Shown: positions 10,434-23,800 of the stretch, piece by piece
Position numbering within the stretch: the stretch's first letter is position 1
How the letters are laid out: every line of letters begins with the position of its first letter
From: Hygrophila difformis
Lineage: Eukaryota; Streptophyta; Magnoliopsida; Lamiales; Acanthaceae
Assembly (NCBI GenBank): GCA_030278955.1
Contig: JAOANR010000006.1
Location: 7,215,915 to 7,279,914, forward strand
Reading direction: 5' to 3'
DNA: 64,000 bases
Notes under the pieces: model-generated
Seen by the model: only the letters and a program-made list of their open reading frames with translations
Told to the model about the DNA's origin: nothing
The model's database searches: none
Translations under genes and position numbers: made by a program

Positions 10434-11740
10434 TATCTTTCTTACAGAAACTATATACATCTTAGGTTTTCATTCTTAATGATTTTGTTATAAAGTACTT
10501 TTTTTTTTTTTTTTTTTGGTTTCCAGTTATGTCTTTGGATGTGTTACACATTGTTGTCTAGATTCTGGTCAACAATAGAATCCTGAAGCATCTTTAGATA
10601 TAAGTAAATTCCACTCATGTTATATTTCAGGTTTTAACACATCCAAAACAGAGAGCAATATCTCTGTTTTTCCCGTATATTTTAATTTCTTATTTATTTT
10701 ACTTGCAGGCATCCAAATATGAGTGATATCAAGGTGATGTCTTAATGTAAATTGGTGCCAAGCATCACTCCATTCTCTTACATTTAAAACATCTAATAAC
10801 TAAAAAGAAAATTATGTTCATAGTCCTTGGAAAGTAATTCTGTTTTCACACTATTGATGGATTTTTTCAGGTAGCCCCAGCTGTTGGAGACATTCGGTCA
10901 AGATGCTTGACCTTATCTGACCAAAGTCCCAGTGAAGCTCTTGCAGTATGGACACTACTAGGCCATTGCTTGCCTCTTGATGCACACAATGCAAAATTTA
11001 GGTGGTGACGTGATCAATCTTGCTTTCAAACTCCCATTTCTCTCAGTTGTTTTATTTGTCCATCTTTTGGAAATGCATGGTCTGACAGGATCATTTCTTT
11101 CCTTTTTTTTCCTTAATGTGGAAACCATAACTCGTTTTTCAAATACTATTATTTTCTGAAATTTCATGTTAAGTTCTATTTTGACAGAAAGTATTAGTAT
11201 GCTAATTTGAGGATTCAACTGGTCTGAAATTGTTGAGGGAAAGTTACATGGATGTGCATTCTCTGAGGACAGATTTCTCAAAGCGCGATACTGGGAAAGT
11301 ATTCAAGGTTTCTTGGTTTATTTTCAGGATCAGGTCCATTAATTTTATCTAGCCCAATTGCTTTGTTGTCCCAGTGCAATTGTGGATTCTCACAGGAATC
11401 TGCATTGTTGGACTTTGGAGTGTTTTACTGCTTTTTTTTTTTCACCTAATCATAGTTTGTTTTTTGTTAATTAGTCAATCTTCAATCCAAATTTTAGTGG
11501 GGACCTGATTATGCATTCTGATTAATTGAAACACCACAATTATTAATGTAATGAGTTAGCCTTCAAAATTAAGTTAAAGATATTCCTGAGGGCTTATATG
11601 TGACCAAGGAACACAAAATGTGTGCTATTTTACTCGGAGTGTGCTAGCATGAATTTCTTGTAATAAAGTTGCCTTTTATTGCGAGATGACATTGTTCTTA
11701 CCGTTCGGAGTAATGATTCACATCGTTCGGAGATGACATT
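10434..11740 (+). pseudogene. Exon-like modules of the duplicated locus
   Basis: Two blocks look like former coding exons with splice signals. At about 10870-10998 a frame reads VAPAVGDIRSRCLTLSDQ and onward to HNAKF, preceded by a TTTTTTCAG acceptor. At about 11210-11310 a frame reads GFNWSEIVEGKLHGCAFSED and is followed by AAG/GTTTC. The first recurs at about 18437-18570 and the second at 18245-18350 and 18717-18820, all with stops or shifts. No full gene can be assembled and I do not recognise the family. It adjoins the right end of the copia element. Confidence 0.4.
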
Positions 11741-14484
11741 GCTCTCTTTTATAAATAGACAGTCACCAGTCTAGAGATGATAACTGTTTTTTCTTTTGCA
11801 ACAACAATTTCCCCACTCTATTCTCTCTCTCTCTCTCTCTCTCTCTCCGTGTGTGTGTATATTAGGAGCAAATTTATTTTTCTTTTCTTTTTACCTGGGT
11901 AAACTTAATTACTGCATCTAATTTCATGTTTGTTTTTCCCCCTTTCCATGAATGTAGTTTTTTGATTTTCTTATGTGAAATCTTAGAAGAGTTGGTTCAA
12001 TATGTGAATGGAATTTTCTTTTGTTCCGCTCCATTCCTGATTTCTAACTTGTTTGCATCTAGTTGGGAATCCTATATCTCGATATCATTCAAATTTAATG
12101 CGTTGGATGAGTGTTATAAATAACGTACAATTGAATTTATGTTTTCATCTTTTTAAATTATATTTACTACTACTAAAGAACTAAAAGTATAACTTATATT
12201 TTTCAAAAATTTAAAATAATTTAAGTCATTATTTTATTATTGTTATTATTATAACTTTTTCTAATTAGTAATTACATAATAATTCAAATTTTGGGCATAT
12301 TCTGTTTTCTCAAATTTGTTGCTCCTGTTTTTATTTTTACGTTTATTTTTATTAATCTTGAGCCCAGTTAATAACTTGTAGATCCTCTTTATTTCCAGGC
12401 AGAAACCTGAAAGCATGTACTGGTGACTGCTTCACAAATCTGAGCTTGCTATGTACAATAATCAAGATTAGATTCTCTCTTCTTTTTTTCCAAAGAAAGA
12501 ATGAATTAGTCCCTTAATCACTACTTATTCCCCTTATTTTTTTCCTTATTTTATTTCCAGTTTGAAGGGCAAGGAACATGGGAGGACATTGGGGAGGTAA
12601 TCATTGAATTTGCACAGGAAAGTACCCATATATATATGTACTTGGACATCAGTTTATGGTGCAGTACTATTTTCCTTTTCTTTTTGATATGCGTTGAATA
12701 AATCTCATGATTCAATTCTTTTGTTCATATAGATTATCCCAACAGCTTCACAATTGATGGTGATTACATATTGAATGGTGTCATTGACCTGATATGTGCA
12801 TCAATGCATATTGTTCTTCCCCTCCTAAGTAATTCTAACAGGTGCCTGTTATATATTTATAATACTGACATGAAACTACATGATTGATTTGTAGTATTAT
12901 GATGAATTTTATTTTATTATCTTTTTGGTTTTGCCTATGCAGCAGCAAAGTCTGGGCAAGAATAGGGGCAGATTGTTTTTTTCCTTTTCCTTTTTTTATT
13001 GAACTCAAATATTAGGGTCATTCAATGAATTCGAGGAAACAAAATCTATTAATAAATGTAAATGGAAGTGTTTTGTTTTAAATTGTTTTGTTATCATTAC
13101 ATATATAGGGTGGATGCAACAAAATGTGGAGCTTGGGAATTCACGAAAAAAGAAAAGAAGAGTAATCTGTCCTTGGTGGAGATTGCAAGGAAGCAGTTAA
13201 GTTCTTAAATGAATTTGATGAGTTAATATCCATATAATGCTTTGAATTACTGTCTTCGTAATTATGTAGGTTTCTTGGTTGTGCATCATGGTTTTCCCTT
13301 CCTAACTCATGAAGCAGAATTATATATAATTCAGCAAAAAAGAAAACCTAGAATATGCACCTGCTACATTACTTGAGTAGAATGAAGGATACTTTCAAGG
13401 TGGGAGCCTTTCCCTTGAAGCCACGTTGCTTGGCTATTGGTACCACTAACTTCTGTCCCAAGCAATCCACCAGGATGTTTCCACACAGGCAAGTGGCTCA
13501 CTATATATTTCTGTTGGTATCAAATCTGCACTCATGTTTTTGCCAAGTGTGTCATATCCTTTAAAAAATTCCATAAAGAGAATCCACTATTTACTGCTAA
13601 TACTCCTTCTGTCCCAAAATAAGAGTTCACTTTCATTTTTTACTTTTGCATGTAGTCCAATGCAATTGTTTAACGGAATATCTCAAAATGTGTATAAGTT
13701 AATATTATATAAAATAAAATATATATTCTAAAACTATGTGATTAAACGAATTCATCAAGATCCAACTTAAATATATTTTTATATTGTACAAGTGTGATAA
13801 CATTAAGTCAAAATTATCATTGAACAATAGCAAAAGTCAAAATGGGACGACAATAATTGTGGGGCCGAGGGAGTAGATGTTTTTGGTTGCTGTCATGATG
13901 AAGGAATGCACTTTATATTATTTCTACTGGAGCTAGAAACCACGTTAATTTGAAGCAGGGAGCGTGCTCACATGAATGAGCACAAGCATTTCCTCCTACT
14001 AGCTTTAGCATCCTTTTACTAGGAAGGGGTACTTATTGAAATTGTTTTTATTTATAGTTGCATTCCATTCTTATCTGAAGTAAATTATTAGTGGGTTTGC
14101 TATCTCTTATTTTTTGTTTTTTGCAGCCTGAAGAAGCACAGGTGCAACCAAGGGTTGAATATTGTTGAATATCCAACAATCAATTTTAAAACTTCAGTCA
14201 ACTCCATATTTTGAAGAGCCTTGTTAATTTGAAGCAGAGAGGATGAGTGGGCACAAGTATTTCCTCTTACTAGCTTTAGCATCCTTTTACTAGGAAGGCC
14301 CTTACTTTTTAAAGTAATTTGTATTTATGGTTGCATACCATTCTTATCTGAAGTAAATTATTAGTAGGCTTTCTACCTATTATTTTGTGTTGTTTTGAGC
14401 CTGAAGAAGCCCAAGAGTAAACTCCAGGGAAGATTTCTCCCCAAAAAAATTTCACTGTCCACAGTGCATAACTTGCGCCAAAAA

Positions 14485-14518
<34 letters not shown>

Positions 14519-15300
14519 AGCCTGTGCTGGTTTGGTAATGTGATTTGTTTACCTCTTCAGATAATGAATATTGAAAATTCATATGAGCTATGTATTTGTC
14601 TTCTGTGGGTTGTGAACAATCCCATTGTCAAGATGATACTGTTACAGGGAAGATTTTCTACCCTAAAAAATTTCACTTTCTCTAGTCATGTACTCTTATA
14701 TGTGTTTATTTCACTATTGAATTGGATATTTTTCTATTTCAGGACAAAAAAGATTCTCCAATGAAAGGGTTTGCTGCAAAAAAAAGGAACCCAGTGCTGG
14801 TTTGGTAATGTGATTTGTTACCTCATCTGATTATGCATATTGAAAATTCATCAGTTATATTTCCTCCAATGGACATATCAAGGGTAAAACCCCCATAGTC
14901 CATTTGAGCTCATCATGGTCCTTTGGTATTCTTTCTATGGTTTGATTTTTTAAAGGAATATATCTGTCTCATTCTGATCAAGTTAAATTGAACTTTAGAG
15001 ACTTACTTTTCTTACCATATTGAATCATATAAACTAGGTTGGAATTATCTTTGCTTACAGAAACTATAAACCATGCTTAGGTTTTCATTATAACTGATTT
15101 TGTTATAAATTACTGTATCTGTTTTCGTTTCCAGTTATGTGTGTCTTTGGATTTGTTACACGTTTGGATTCTGGCCAACATAGAAACCTGAAGCATCTGT
15201 TGATGAAAGTAAATATCATTCATGTTATGCTCCTGGTTTTAACACATCCAAAATAAAGAGCTATATCTCTGTTTTTCCAGTAGAGATTAATGTTATATTT
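11740..15300 (+). pseudogene. Diverged gene duplicate, unit B (unidentified)
   Basis: Counterpart of unit A. It starts with the same TATAAATAGACAGTCACC core (about 11752), has a CT-repeat leader (about 11821-11850), short exon-like pieces (about 12560-12597, frame FEGQGTWEDIGE with a GTAATC donor; about 13109-13200, frame VDATKCGAWEF) and the AATGAAAGGG...TTGCTGCAA module twice (about 14430-14640 and 14755-14870). A roughly 284-bp tandem duplication (13938-14130 against 14222-14410) carries the CTTTTACTAGGAAGG motif. A poly(A)-like run lies at 14487-14515. No long frame survives. It could be a non-coding transcript locus rather than a dead protein gene. Confidence 0.4.
13603..13873. mobile_element. 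Stowaway-like MITE
   Basis: Begins CTCCTTCTGTCCC and ends with the inverted GGGGCCGAGGGAG, flanked by TA on both sides, 271 bp, no coding capacity. These are the marks of Tc1/mariner-derived Stowaway elements, inserted here inside duplicate unit B. Confidence 0.75.
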
Positions 15301-17579
15301 ATTTTACTTTATTTAAAACTGTTCATCAAGGATTCAATATTGGTTTGTGGTTAGTGGTTTGAACCACTACTTTGTATACTTATGTGACATGATCTTTTAG
15401 ATTATTGCTGAAAGTTTTTGTTTTGATCAAGTGTGGTTACATCCTAAAAGAGGAATTCAGTCTTCTTGGGATCAAAGATGGTGAGCTTCTTCTCTCTTTC
15501 CACCCCATCTCTCCACTTTATCCAACTCCTTTAGCGATATAAAATATATCTGTTAGACGCCTATAACATTTGAAATGTTTGATAACAGATTAGCATGATA
15601 TCAATGTAAAAACTGCGCTGTTACATTGCCCCCAATCAAGGTGTTCCCCAAGCAACTCATTATAAAAGCATATTGTATGTAAATGAGTATATTTTGCAAC
15701 TCATTTATCATCTTTTGTATTTAATTTAATTTCTACAGCAAGCTCCCTGGATGTGCATGTCATTTTCTTTTCTTAAGAAGCCTTGCATGTTGAACATATT
15801 GCGAAATAATACTAGGGGATTAAACTCATGCAGCATCAATGCGATGACAGTCTTGGGGGGGTTTGGTGATGGGGCGAAATATATGTAAACTCAATTTTAT
15901 CTTAATTAGCTTGGCAGCACTTATAAGCCAATCTTCTGTATCCCAAAAATGTGTCTTTGAACCGGCATTAAACATTGATTTTTCAACAATAATATTTGTA
16001 CCACCTGCACTGACTTTAACATTTTTATTCCGTATAAACATTTTATCTTTTAAGTGTACCATGTGTAGATGTATGAATGTGATTTAACGTATAGTTACTT
16101 GTGCCAGAGTTTGTTGATGTAATGAATGCTTTAATTTTTGCCTCTGATGTGTATTACTTTGTGGCGGTTTCATAGTTAGATAATGCTATCTCATCTCATG
16201 GTCTCTTGGGTGCTGATAGTTCGAAATTACTGCTGTAGTGCTGTCATTGTATCTGATCTGAACTTTTTCAGTGAGAAAATTTTGGAATTTTTTACACTAT
16301 TGCGTTCATACATCTGTGGCCTGCTTATGTTTACTCAATGAACCAATTCACAAGTTCTTTTTCTTTTTTCTTTTAAAAAAAGTAAAGAAAAGAAAAGAAA
16401 AATGAAACATCGTCATACCTTAGGTAAGGACTGGAAGTAACAATGCAGTTGTTTATTTTTTAATCTCAAGTAACAATGCAGTTTGTTATCTTTAGCATAT
16501 GCAGAGAAGTGGTATCAAGAACTAGAGTAGTGGTGATTTTCATTTACATTTTTTTTTTTTAAAATTGGAACACATTGTGATCTCGCGTAATGAATGGTGT
16601 TTTGTTTGAATTATTTTTTCTTATTCCTTGATGTGCACAGGGCGGACCCAGCAACAGCAAAAATGTGCACTTGGGAGTTTTTTGGAGCAAACACTGGTCC
16701 CTATGGTGAGTGCATAAAAACAAATTGCATTTTTCTTGATCTTTGGTTGCATTAGGTCCTTAATAAAAATAAGTAAATAAAAACTAAAAATCAACATTCA
16801 TTTTATTTTAAGGTGCCTTTACTTTTCTCAAGGTGACCATGATGGCATTCATTTATTTCTATGCTTTCCATTTTATAAGACTTTAATCCATTTACCTACC
16901 TCTTGTTATGACTGAGCTGGGAATTCTTTGAGAATTTTCACCGCCAAGATAGTTGCCAACTCCCTAAGGAAAGACGGATGCATAAGATAATCGAGAACTA
17001 AGTTTAATTAATTGATTCGAGTAATATTTTTGTAATGAAAGAGTATGTAGCTCTATGCAACATCAATTAATTTTTTTACAGACACCTGCATAAACTGGGA
17101 AAGTTTTATGTGCTCTTTGGAAGCATAACTCAACTTTGCATTGCAGTAGTGCAGGTGGAGTAGGCTTTTAATGATGTAGTGGATGAGCTTAAGAAGATAA
17201 CAGCTCACGTCACTTAGTTCTCCCAGTTTTTCGTGAAGAAGGAGAGAGCACTGGCACTGCTGAGATCATTCGCATTTTTTCAAAACATCTTCAACACGTT
17301 AACAACTTTTTTTTTTTTTTTTCTCAAAACGTCAACTTATATATAGTTTCTCAATCTGATTTATGACTTAAGAAATAAATAACATAAATGAAGGAACCAA
17401 CAAATACTTGAGAAAGAGTACTCCTTTTGTTTTTGTTTGGATTGCTTCTTTGATATGTTTTGTCCCGAGTATTTTTTGACATTGGTCGTTGAACTTTAAT
17501 TTAATTTTTTTGCAAGTATATAAAGTATATAAAGTGGGGTATATTTCAAAGTTGTCTAGTCTTATAGTTTTATAATTAA
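15300..17579. other. Further decayed copies of the duplicated locus
   Basis: An exon-like piece at about 15430-15480 reads CGYILKEEFSLLGIKDG and is followed by a GTGAGC donor. Another at about 16640-16705 reads ADPATAKMCTWEFFGANTGPYG followed by GTGAGTGC and aligns with the VDATKCGAWEF piece of unit B. The rest is AT-rich with poly(T) runs. No complete gene. Confidence 0.35.
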
Positions 17580-17581
17580 TA

Positions 17582-17769
17582 CTCCCTCTAACCCAATTGA
17601 AATGTCTTACATACTATTTTTGGATGTCTCATCACAAATGTCTTCTTTTTATAAATAGAAATAATTTTCCCCTCTAACAACTATGTGGACCCCATCATAT
17701 ACTCACAAATCAATTCTACCTTAATTCATGTGCCCAACAGTAACAAGACATTGAATGGGACAGAGGGAG
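17582..17769. mobile_element. Stowaway-like MITE
   Basis: 188 bp between TA dinucleotides, with terminal inverted repeats CTCCCTCTAACCCA and, inverted at the right end, CTCCCTCTGTCCCA. Non-coding. Confidence 0.8.
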
Positions 17770-18244
17770 TATATATTTTTGTCTAATCGTATAGTTTTAG
17801 AATATATTTTATATGTTTTTTACTTTTTTTTTGGCGCAGCATATGTTTTTTTTTTTTTACTTGTACATATTTTGAAATATTAACCGTTCAAAAATTGCAT
17901 GGATCTTCTTGCCTAAGTCAAACACGACAGTTACATCTCTATAAATATAGTTTTTTCAACTTTATCCTTTTATCCTATATAAATAAATAATTTTTTTTTT
18001 GGCGTAACTGAAGCCGGATAACAAATATAAATAAATAATTTGAAACTATTATATGTTTTTACCCATTCACAATCACAATCACATAATTATAAAAAATTAA
18101 ATAATACCCCATTATATCTTGTTATTTCATTACACAATAACATCATCTTATTATTTTATAATAATATCCTACACAAACAAATATTAAATATTAAATAAAA
18201 TATTTATTATATCTAAAAACATCAAATTTAAAAATTCTCTGTTG

Positions 18245-18905
18245 ACTTGAGGATTCAACAGGTCTGATGTTGTTAAGGGAAAGTTACATGGATGGGCAGT
18301 GTCTGTGGATAGATGTCTTGATATGATACTGGGAAAGTATTCAAGCCTTGGTTTATTTTCAGGACTCAGGTCCAGTACTTTTATCTTGCTCCAGTGCTAT
18401 GGTGTCTCATACTTACTCTATTGATGAATGTTTTCAGGCATGTGGCCCCGACTGTTGAAGGCACTTTGTTCTAGATGCTGAGCCTGTCTGAACTAGATTA
18501 CCAGTGAAGATCTTGCAGTTCGGACACTACTAGACCATCACTCACCTCTCGATTCACGCAATGCAAAATTTGAGTGGTGATGAGATTAATCTTGCTATCG
18601 TCAAACTCCCATTTCTCTATGTTTTCATCTTTTTCCTTTAATGTGGGAATCATACATTGTTTTTCAAATGTTATCTTCTGAAAATGCTTGTTAACCCCCA
18701 TTAATTAGTATGCGGATTTGAGGATTAAATAGGTCTGTTGTTGTTGAGGGAAAGGTACATGCATGAGCATTCTCAGTGGACGGATTCTCAAGATGATACT
18801 AGGAAAGTATTCAATTTTCAACCGTTCTTGGTATATTTTCAGGATCAGATCCAGTAATTTTTATCTGGCCCAGTGCTTTGTTGTCTCATGCTTATTCTGC
18901 TTTGG
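18245..18905 (+). repeat. Three diverged direct-repeat modules
   Basis: Two copies of the GAGGATTCAACWGGTCTG...GGGAAAGTTACATGGATG module (18245-18410 and 18717-18900) bracket one copy of the second module (18437-18700). All match the blocks at 10870-11400 at perhaps three bases in four. The second copy has a reading frame through GKLHGWAVSVDRCLDMI. The others contain stops. Confidence 0.5.
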
Positions 18906-19650
18906 AGTGGTACTAGGCTAGTGTGTTGCTCATTCTGGTATCTGCAACTGGGGAACTAAATTTCTTCACGGTTGACCATTAACTGGTTGGGACTGGTGAT
19001 AGTCTGATCCTTTAAAAACAGGTATTATTTTTGGAGCAAACTCATTTATTTATCTCATATACAATATTATGTGAACTAAGTATTTGAAGATCAAACACAT
19101 TTCAGTTTTATCGATTGTAAATCAGTTATGTACCAAGATTTGTTATGGATTAACATTTCTTGTATTAGCACTGCTCGTATGTGCTAATACACATACATGG
19201 AAAGAAGATGAACGAAACTGAGATTATGTTTTATTATATCATTTGCAAATTTAATGTTGTCTTCTTCTGTCAGGGTACTTCTTTTGAATGGTATGCTGCA
19301 TGATAAAGAGACTAGTACTTTCATAGTATCTTGCTGTACAAGTACAACTATTAGGGATGCCCTGAACTGAAGATTCTCATAACTGTTGTCATCAAAATCA
19401 AGTAAGCTTCTTGAGTTCTATAAGAGTGACTGCCGACTGGTGTATGCTAATTTAGCGTTAAAACAGATATAATTGTTTGATGGCAAGGTATCCAAGAGAG
19501 AAATAGGAAATCGCTTAATGCTTAATGGTAATTTAGTAAGTTAACGTTACTTTAAAGGTGGGAAGGCCACCCCTGGCCCCTTAAATAGCTTTTACAATGA
19601 GCCTTTTACAATTCTCATAACTGTTTTTTTTCCTAATCAGGCGTCAGAAA

Positions 19651-20225
19651 CTTCAATTTAGTAGCGAAGAACCTTTTTTTGGATAACGGTGACGTGAAGA
19701 CGTCGGCAAAGAAAAAGACTAAAAAAAAAAAAAAAGAACTACAGCAAGGGCGAGGAGGGGAGGAAAGCAATAAAATTAAAAACGCGGAAACCAAACTCCC
19801 AGAGCATCAGCAACAAGTTGATCACGGACGTCATTTGGAGGGTAAGCCCAGGTTGTAAAGAACTCTACAGACTTGGCTCCCTTCTTAGCAAGAGCATCGG
19901 CCACATTGTTGCCTTCCCGAAGGATGTGGCGCCATTTGTAGCCAGGTCGAAGACGGAGCAGATCCTCAATGTTTTTCAACAAAGGCAAGAGTAGGTGATG
20001 ATCAGGAGCACCATTTTGGATGAGGCGGATGGCATCCTGCGAGTCAGAATAGCATAATGCTTCCATCACACCTTTGCGATCAAGAGCCCGCATGCCTCTC
20101 CAAATTCCCATCAGTTCAGCCATGAGGTTAGTAGCCGTAGCAATGTGGCCAGAAAACCCTTCCATCCATTGGCCATCACCAGTACGAATTACACCTCCAA
20201 ACCCTTCAATTTAGTAGCGAAGAAC
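19651..20225 (-). mobile_element. 5'-truncated LINE fragment with 22-bp target duplication
   Basis: The same 22 bases, beginning CTTCAATTTAG, occur at 19651-19672 and 20204-20225. Between them lies a 531-bp insert that reads on the minus strand, ends in an A-run next to the left duplicate (poly T at 19674-19680 on the plus strand) and carries the C-terminal RNase H part of a non-LTR retrotransposon. Truncation at the 5' end, a terminal A-tail and a long target duplication are what target-primed reverse transcription leaves. Confidence 0.9.
19776..20203 (-). pseudogene. RNase H-like (RVT_3) fragment of a LINE
   Basis: The frame enters from the truncated 5' end at 20203 as GFGGVIRTGDGQWMEGFSGH and continues to WFPRF. 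It shows the plant LINE RNase H layout: GG.IR...G.W..GFSG, a NLMAELMGIWRGMRAL helix with the catalytic Glu, the YSDSQDAIRLI segment with Asp, and REGNNVADALAKKGA with the final Asp. The first catalytic Asp and the whole reverse transcriptase are missing because of the truncation, so this is a dead fragment. Single-gene proteins of this domain also exist in plants, but the flanking duplication and A-tail show that it is LINE debris. Confidence 0.85.
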
Positions 20226-20850
20226 AACCTTTGAATGTTCATTTCACTTGTTTTAGTAGTGATAAAATTCCGGTTATCAGTTATCACTCATCATTTATCA
20301 ATATATATGATTTTTACTATTCATCCAAATAGGTAACAGTGTCGAGTCAACTAATACTATATATGGAAGAAGGCAAATTTGTGTTTTGGAAGGACATTTG
20401 AGTCAAAACTTGGAAACGCCGAGGTTTTGCTCGAGGAGCAATGAGGAAATGTCAAACCCAACTCTCATATCACCCTTTAACAGATGGAGTTACATACTTA
20501 CATGCATGTTGCCACGGAAACTATCCTGCTGTATAGGATCATGGAGAAACCGGTTTTTCTGCTGTCTGTGTTGGGGCTCAGGAAGACTGCAGTCCATCGA
20601 TTTATTCACCAGGGAATACAGAATGCACCTTTTGGTGCCATGGTGAGAGAGGTTCAAGGTGAGGTTGGGGAAGAGAGAATATTATTTATTGCATTGACAA
20701 AATTGTTGGTAAGTATTTTATTGATGGTTTTTTCCGAACAAATAAATAAACCGTATTCACAAATATCTGTCCAATTTAAATATCCTTTACAACAAATGAA
20801 CAAAACGTGGGATGGAGGGCTGCACTTTCTGAAGCTGAGATTGCAACAGA

Positions 20851-23800
20851 TTAGCTGCAAGATGATGAGGAGGAGGAACAGGAGGAGGCAGACCTGGAAA
20901 TGAATTTGTGAGGATGTGGGTTTTGGCATGACTGAGCTTTGTCTCTCAGCTCTTGAAAGGCTCTCATCGTGTCCACATCAAAACCGCCGGCAAACTGAAA
21001 ATGAAATGAAATGAGAAGAGTATATGGAAAAGCCGTAACATACAAAAACCAGGAGAAAGATGGTTATTTTTGTTCACCTGGTGTACGCGGAAGGCAAACT
21101 TGACAGCCTGGACAATGAGTTCTTCTTCTTCAGGGCTGCTGCCACCTACTATTCCAAGCTCTGCCGATACTCTCCTCATGTACTTCATGGCCAATTTAAC
21201 CGATGCCAGCTTGATCTGCATGGCAATATTTATCGTTAATCAGTTTACTAAATTTGATCAGCTCAGGTAACTTGAAAAACTGGACTCGACTTCAATTAAA
21301 TTGAGTACAAGTTTTTAACTTTTGGAATTTGCATGATAATATACTTTTTGTGCAAAAGTTGTCAAATTTTGAGTTGAGAGAATTCAAGGTCGGCTACACT
21401 TCAGCTCGACTCGACTCAAGCTACTCTGAGTAACTCGAGCACGTGCCTTTTTCGGCTGAGTTCAAACTTGAACTCTCAACCCTAGATCTAGATGTGGTAA
21501 GATGCTGGCAGTATATGATATGGAGTGCAAATCTGAAAACTTAGAATTGAAATTCTTCTTATCATTCATGGTTTGTGCAAATCTAAAGTAATGCCGTGAA
21601 GATGTAAATGCACACAAAAAATAATGTGGGAAAAAGGCTATGTGAAAATCTGTAGCTAGGGACGGCCTAGGAGGAAGAAAGGGAGAATCAGAATCCAAGG
21701 CTGAAAAGCAGCATTAAAAATTAGTCAGATGCAGACAAGCACTACACTTTGGAGATCGGAGAGTTCACATGTGTGCTTGCAGAAGACATGGAAAATATAG
21801 ATTGGGGCCAAATATATATACTCTTCTGTCATGTACCCACTTGTTTCCACATTAGTCTCATTATTATTGCATTGCTCACCTGAAGAACAAGAAGGCACAA
21901 CTGCCCACTGAATTCGTAACTAAAAAAACTAAGATTCCATTTTATATTGTTTGTAGAGATGAATTGAATGTTTGGTAAACCTACAGATTTTTCGTACTTT
22001 AGGACTAACTGAAGCCACATTGCAAACCCTGATCTCATCTTATTGTCAAAGCCGACAGTGCAGCACTTATGGCAGTTGTTTAAACTAAGATTTTAACAAA
22101 TTTTTAAAGAATTTAAACAACCGCTAGGAATACTTCACGCTATTGCTAGCCATCCAAATCTTACAATGCGTGGCTAGATTTGGACACATTATTACCAGCT
22201 GGAGAGAGATCCTTCATATGTAAAAGAATTACTGAATTACCTGACTAACGTAACCAGTGTCCTGCATCCAATCCATTGGAATTTGATACACCTTATATCG
22301 CTTAGAAGCAGATTCTCTCATTCTTGACAAGTTATAAACACCGTGCTCCAATCTGCCACAACAATTCAAGAATACGATTATTCTTCTGCACAGGAATACC
22401 ATCATATCACAATAGAAGATAAACACAGTGTAGAATAATACTCCATAATCCTTACTTTTCAAACAGGGACTGCATTTTCTTGAGAGCATGCCCACAGGGC
22501 TGTCTAGGATCATCCCGAAATAGGGAGACTTCAGATTCCAGCTTCTTCAGATCCACATACCCAAATGCAGCTTCTCGCAATGCATCCGCTTTCTGCTCTG
22601 GCCAATCGAAATGCTTCAACACCGCCCTCTCATCAACCTAATTAATTAGCACACGCACATATATTGATAAATGCTTACACCGTTGGATCCAATTATCACC
22701 GTTGGATCCAATTATCAACTGGAACACAAGTCAAATATGTTACCAGGAAGGAGAGTTCATCATCAAGCCATTTCACAAACGGGACAACATCTTCTATATC
22801 CGAGAATGCAGCCCCTTCCACTTCTTTAATCAAGAACCTGATGAAGTCACCCTGGGTTTCCACGTCTGTCTTAATCTGCAATTTCATATATGAAATAATT
22901 GAATAATCATTAAATTGGCCAGTCGGGAATGAAAACAACAATTTCAAAAGTGGCAATCAATCGTCTTAAAAACGCCCACATGGTTACATTCAATTTTGTT
23001 CAACTTCCTGGATTGCCATTTGGGAATCTTTTCATATCTAAATCTTGTTTCTATCTTTTAATCGATCAAACATTGCAAGATAACGTAAAGTGTACCAGAA
23101 AAAGACAGCATGGTTGCGTCAATGTCATCGACAGATTGGCACAAGGACAGTAGCGAGAATTAGTACTACAGTCCACACGCTGTAACTAAAAATGGAAACA
23201 AATTACTTACCGCAAGTAAATGTGAAGAACGGTTCTCAATTTCCCCGATCATATCCTTCGTCGTCACTCCCGCCGCCGCGGCGTCGGAGGCGCCGCCTCC
23301 GCCGGAATCGCGCCTGGAATTACAATCTCGCCGCATTAGCGAATGGTAAAACTCAACCACCTCCGGAACTCGCCGGACTTTCGCGGCCGCCGGCTTCGGC
23401 TTCAACCCCTTGGGTGGAGGTGGCGGAGGAGGCGGCGCGACCGCCTTTGAATGAGGAGGAGGAGGGGGCGGCGGCGGCGGTACTGCAGCTGCACACTTCA
23501 ACGGCGGCGGCGGCGGAGGAAGCGGAACGTTGGAAATCTCGGCCAATGCACGCTCCGCTGAATCGGTTAAGGAACCGTAAGCCGGAGACGAAACGGAACA
23601 CGACAACGATGAAGCCGACGACGACAGAAGCGACGCCAATGGCCGAGGCGGCGGTTTAGGAACTCGTGGAGCACGGGATCTTATCGCAATCAACGCATCA
23701 GAACTTTCTGGAATGTCGTCGGAATTGCGCGGCGAAGGATTGCTAGGCCTTTCAGCCGGATTGAATTGATCCTCTTTCTTCACCTGATCAATGAATTCAG

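Noticed and set aside
23192..23659. 155-codon plus-strand frame opposite IPGA1 exon 1
   Set aside because: Antisense to the polyproline coding region; composition effect.
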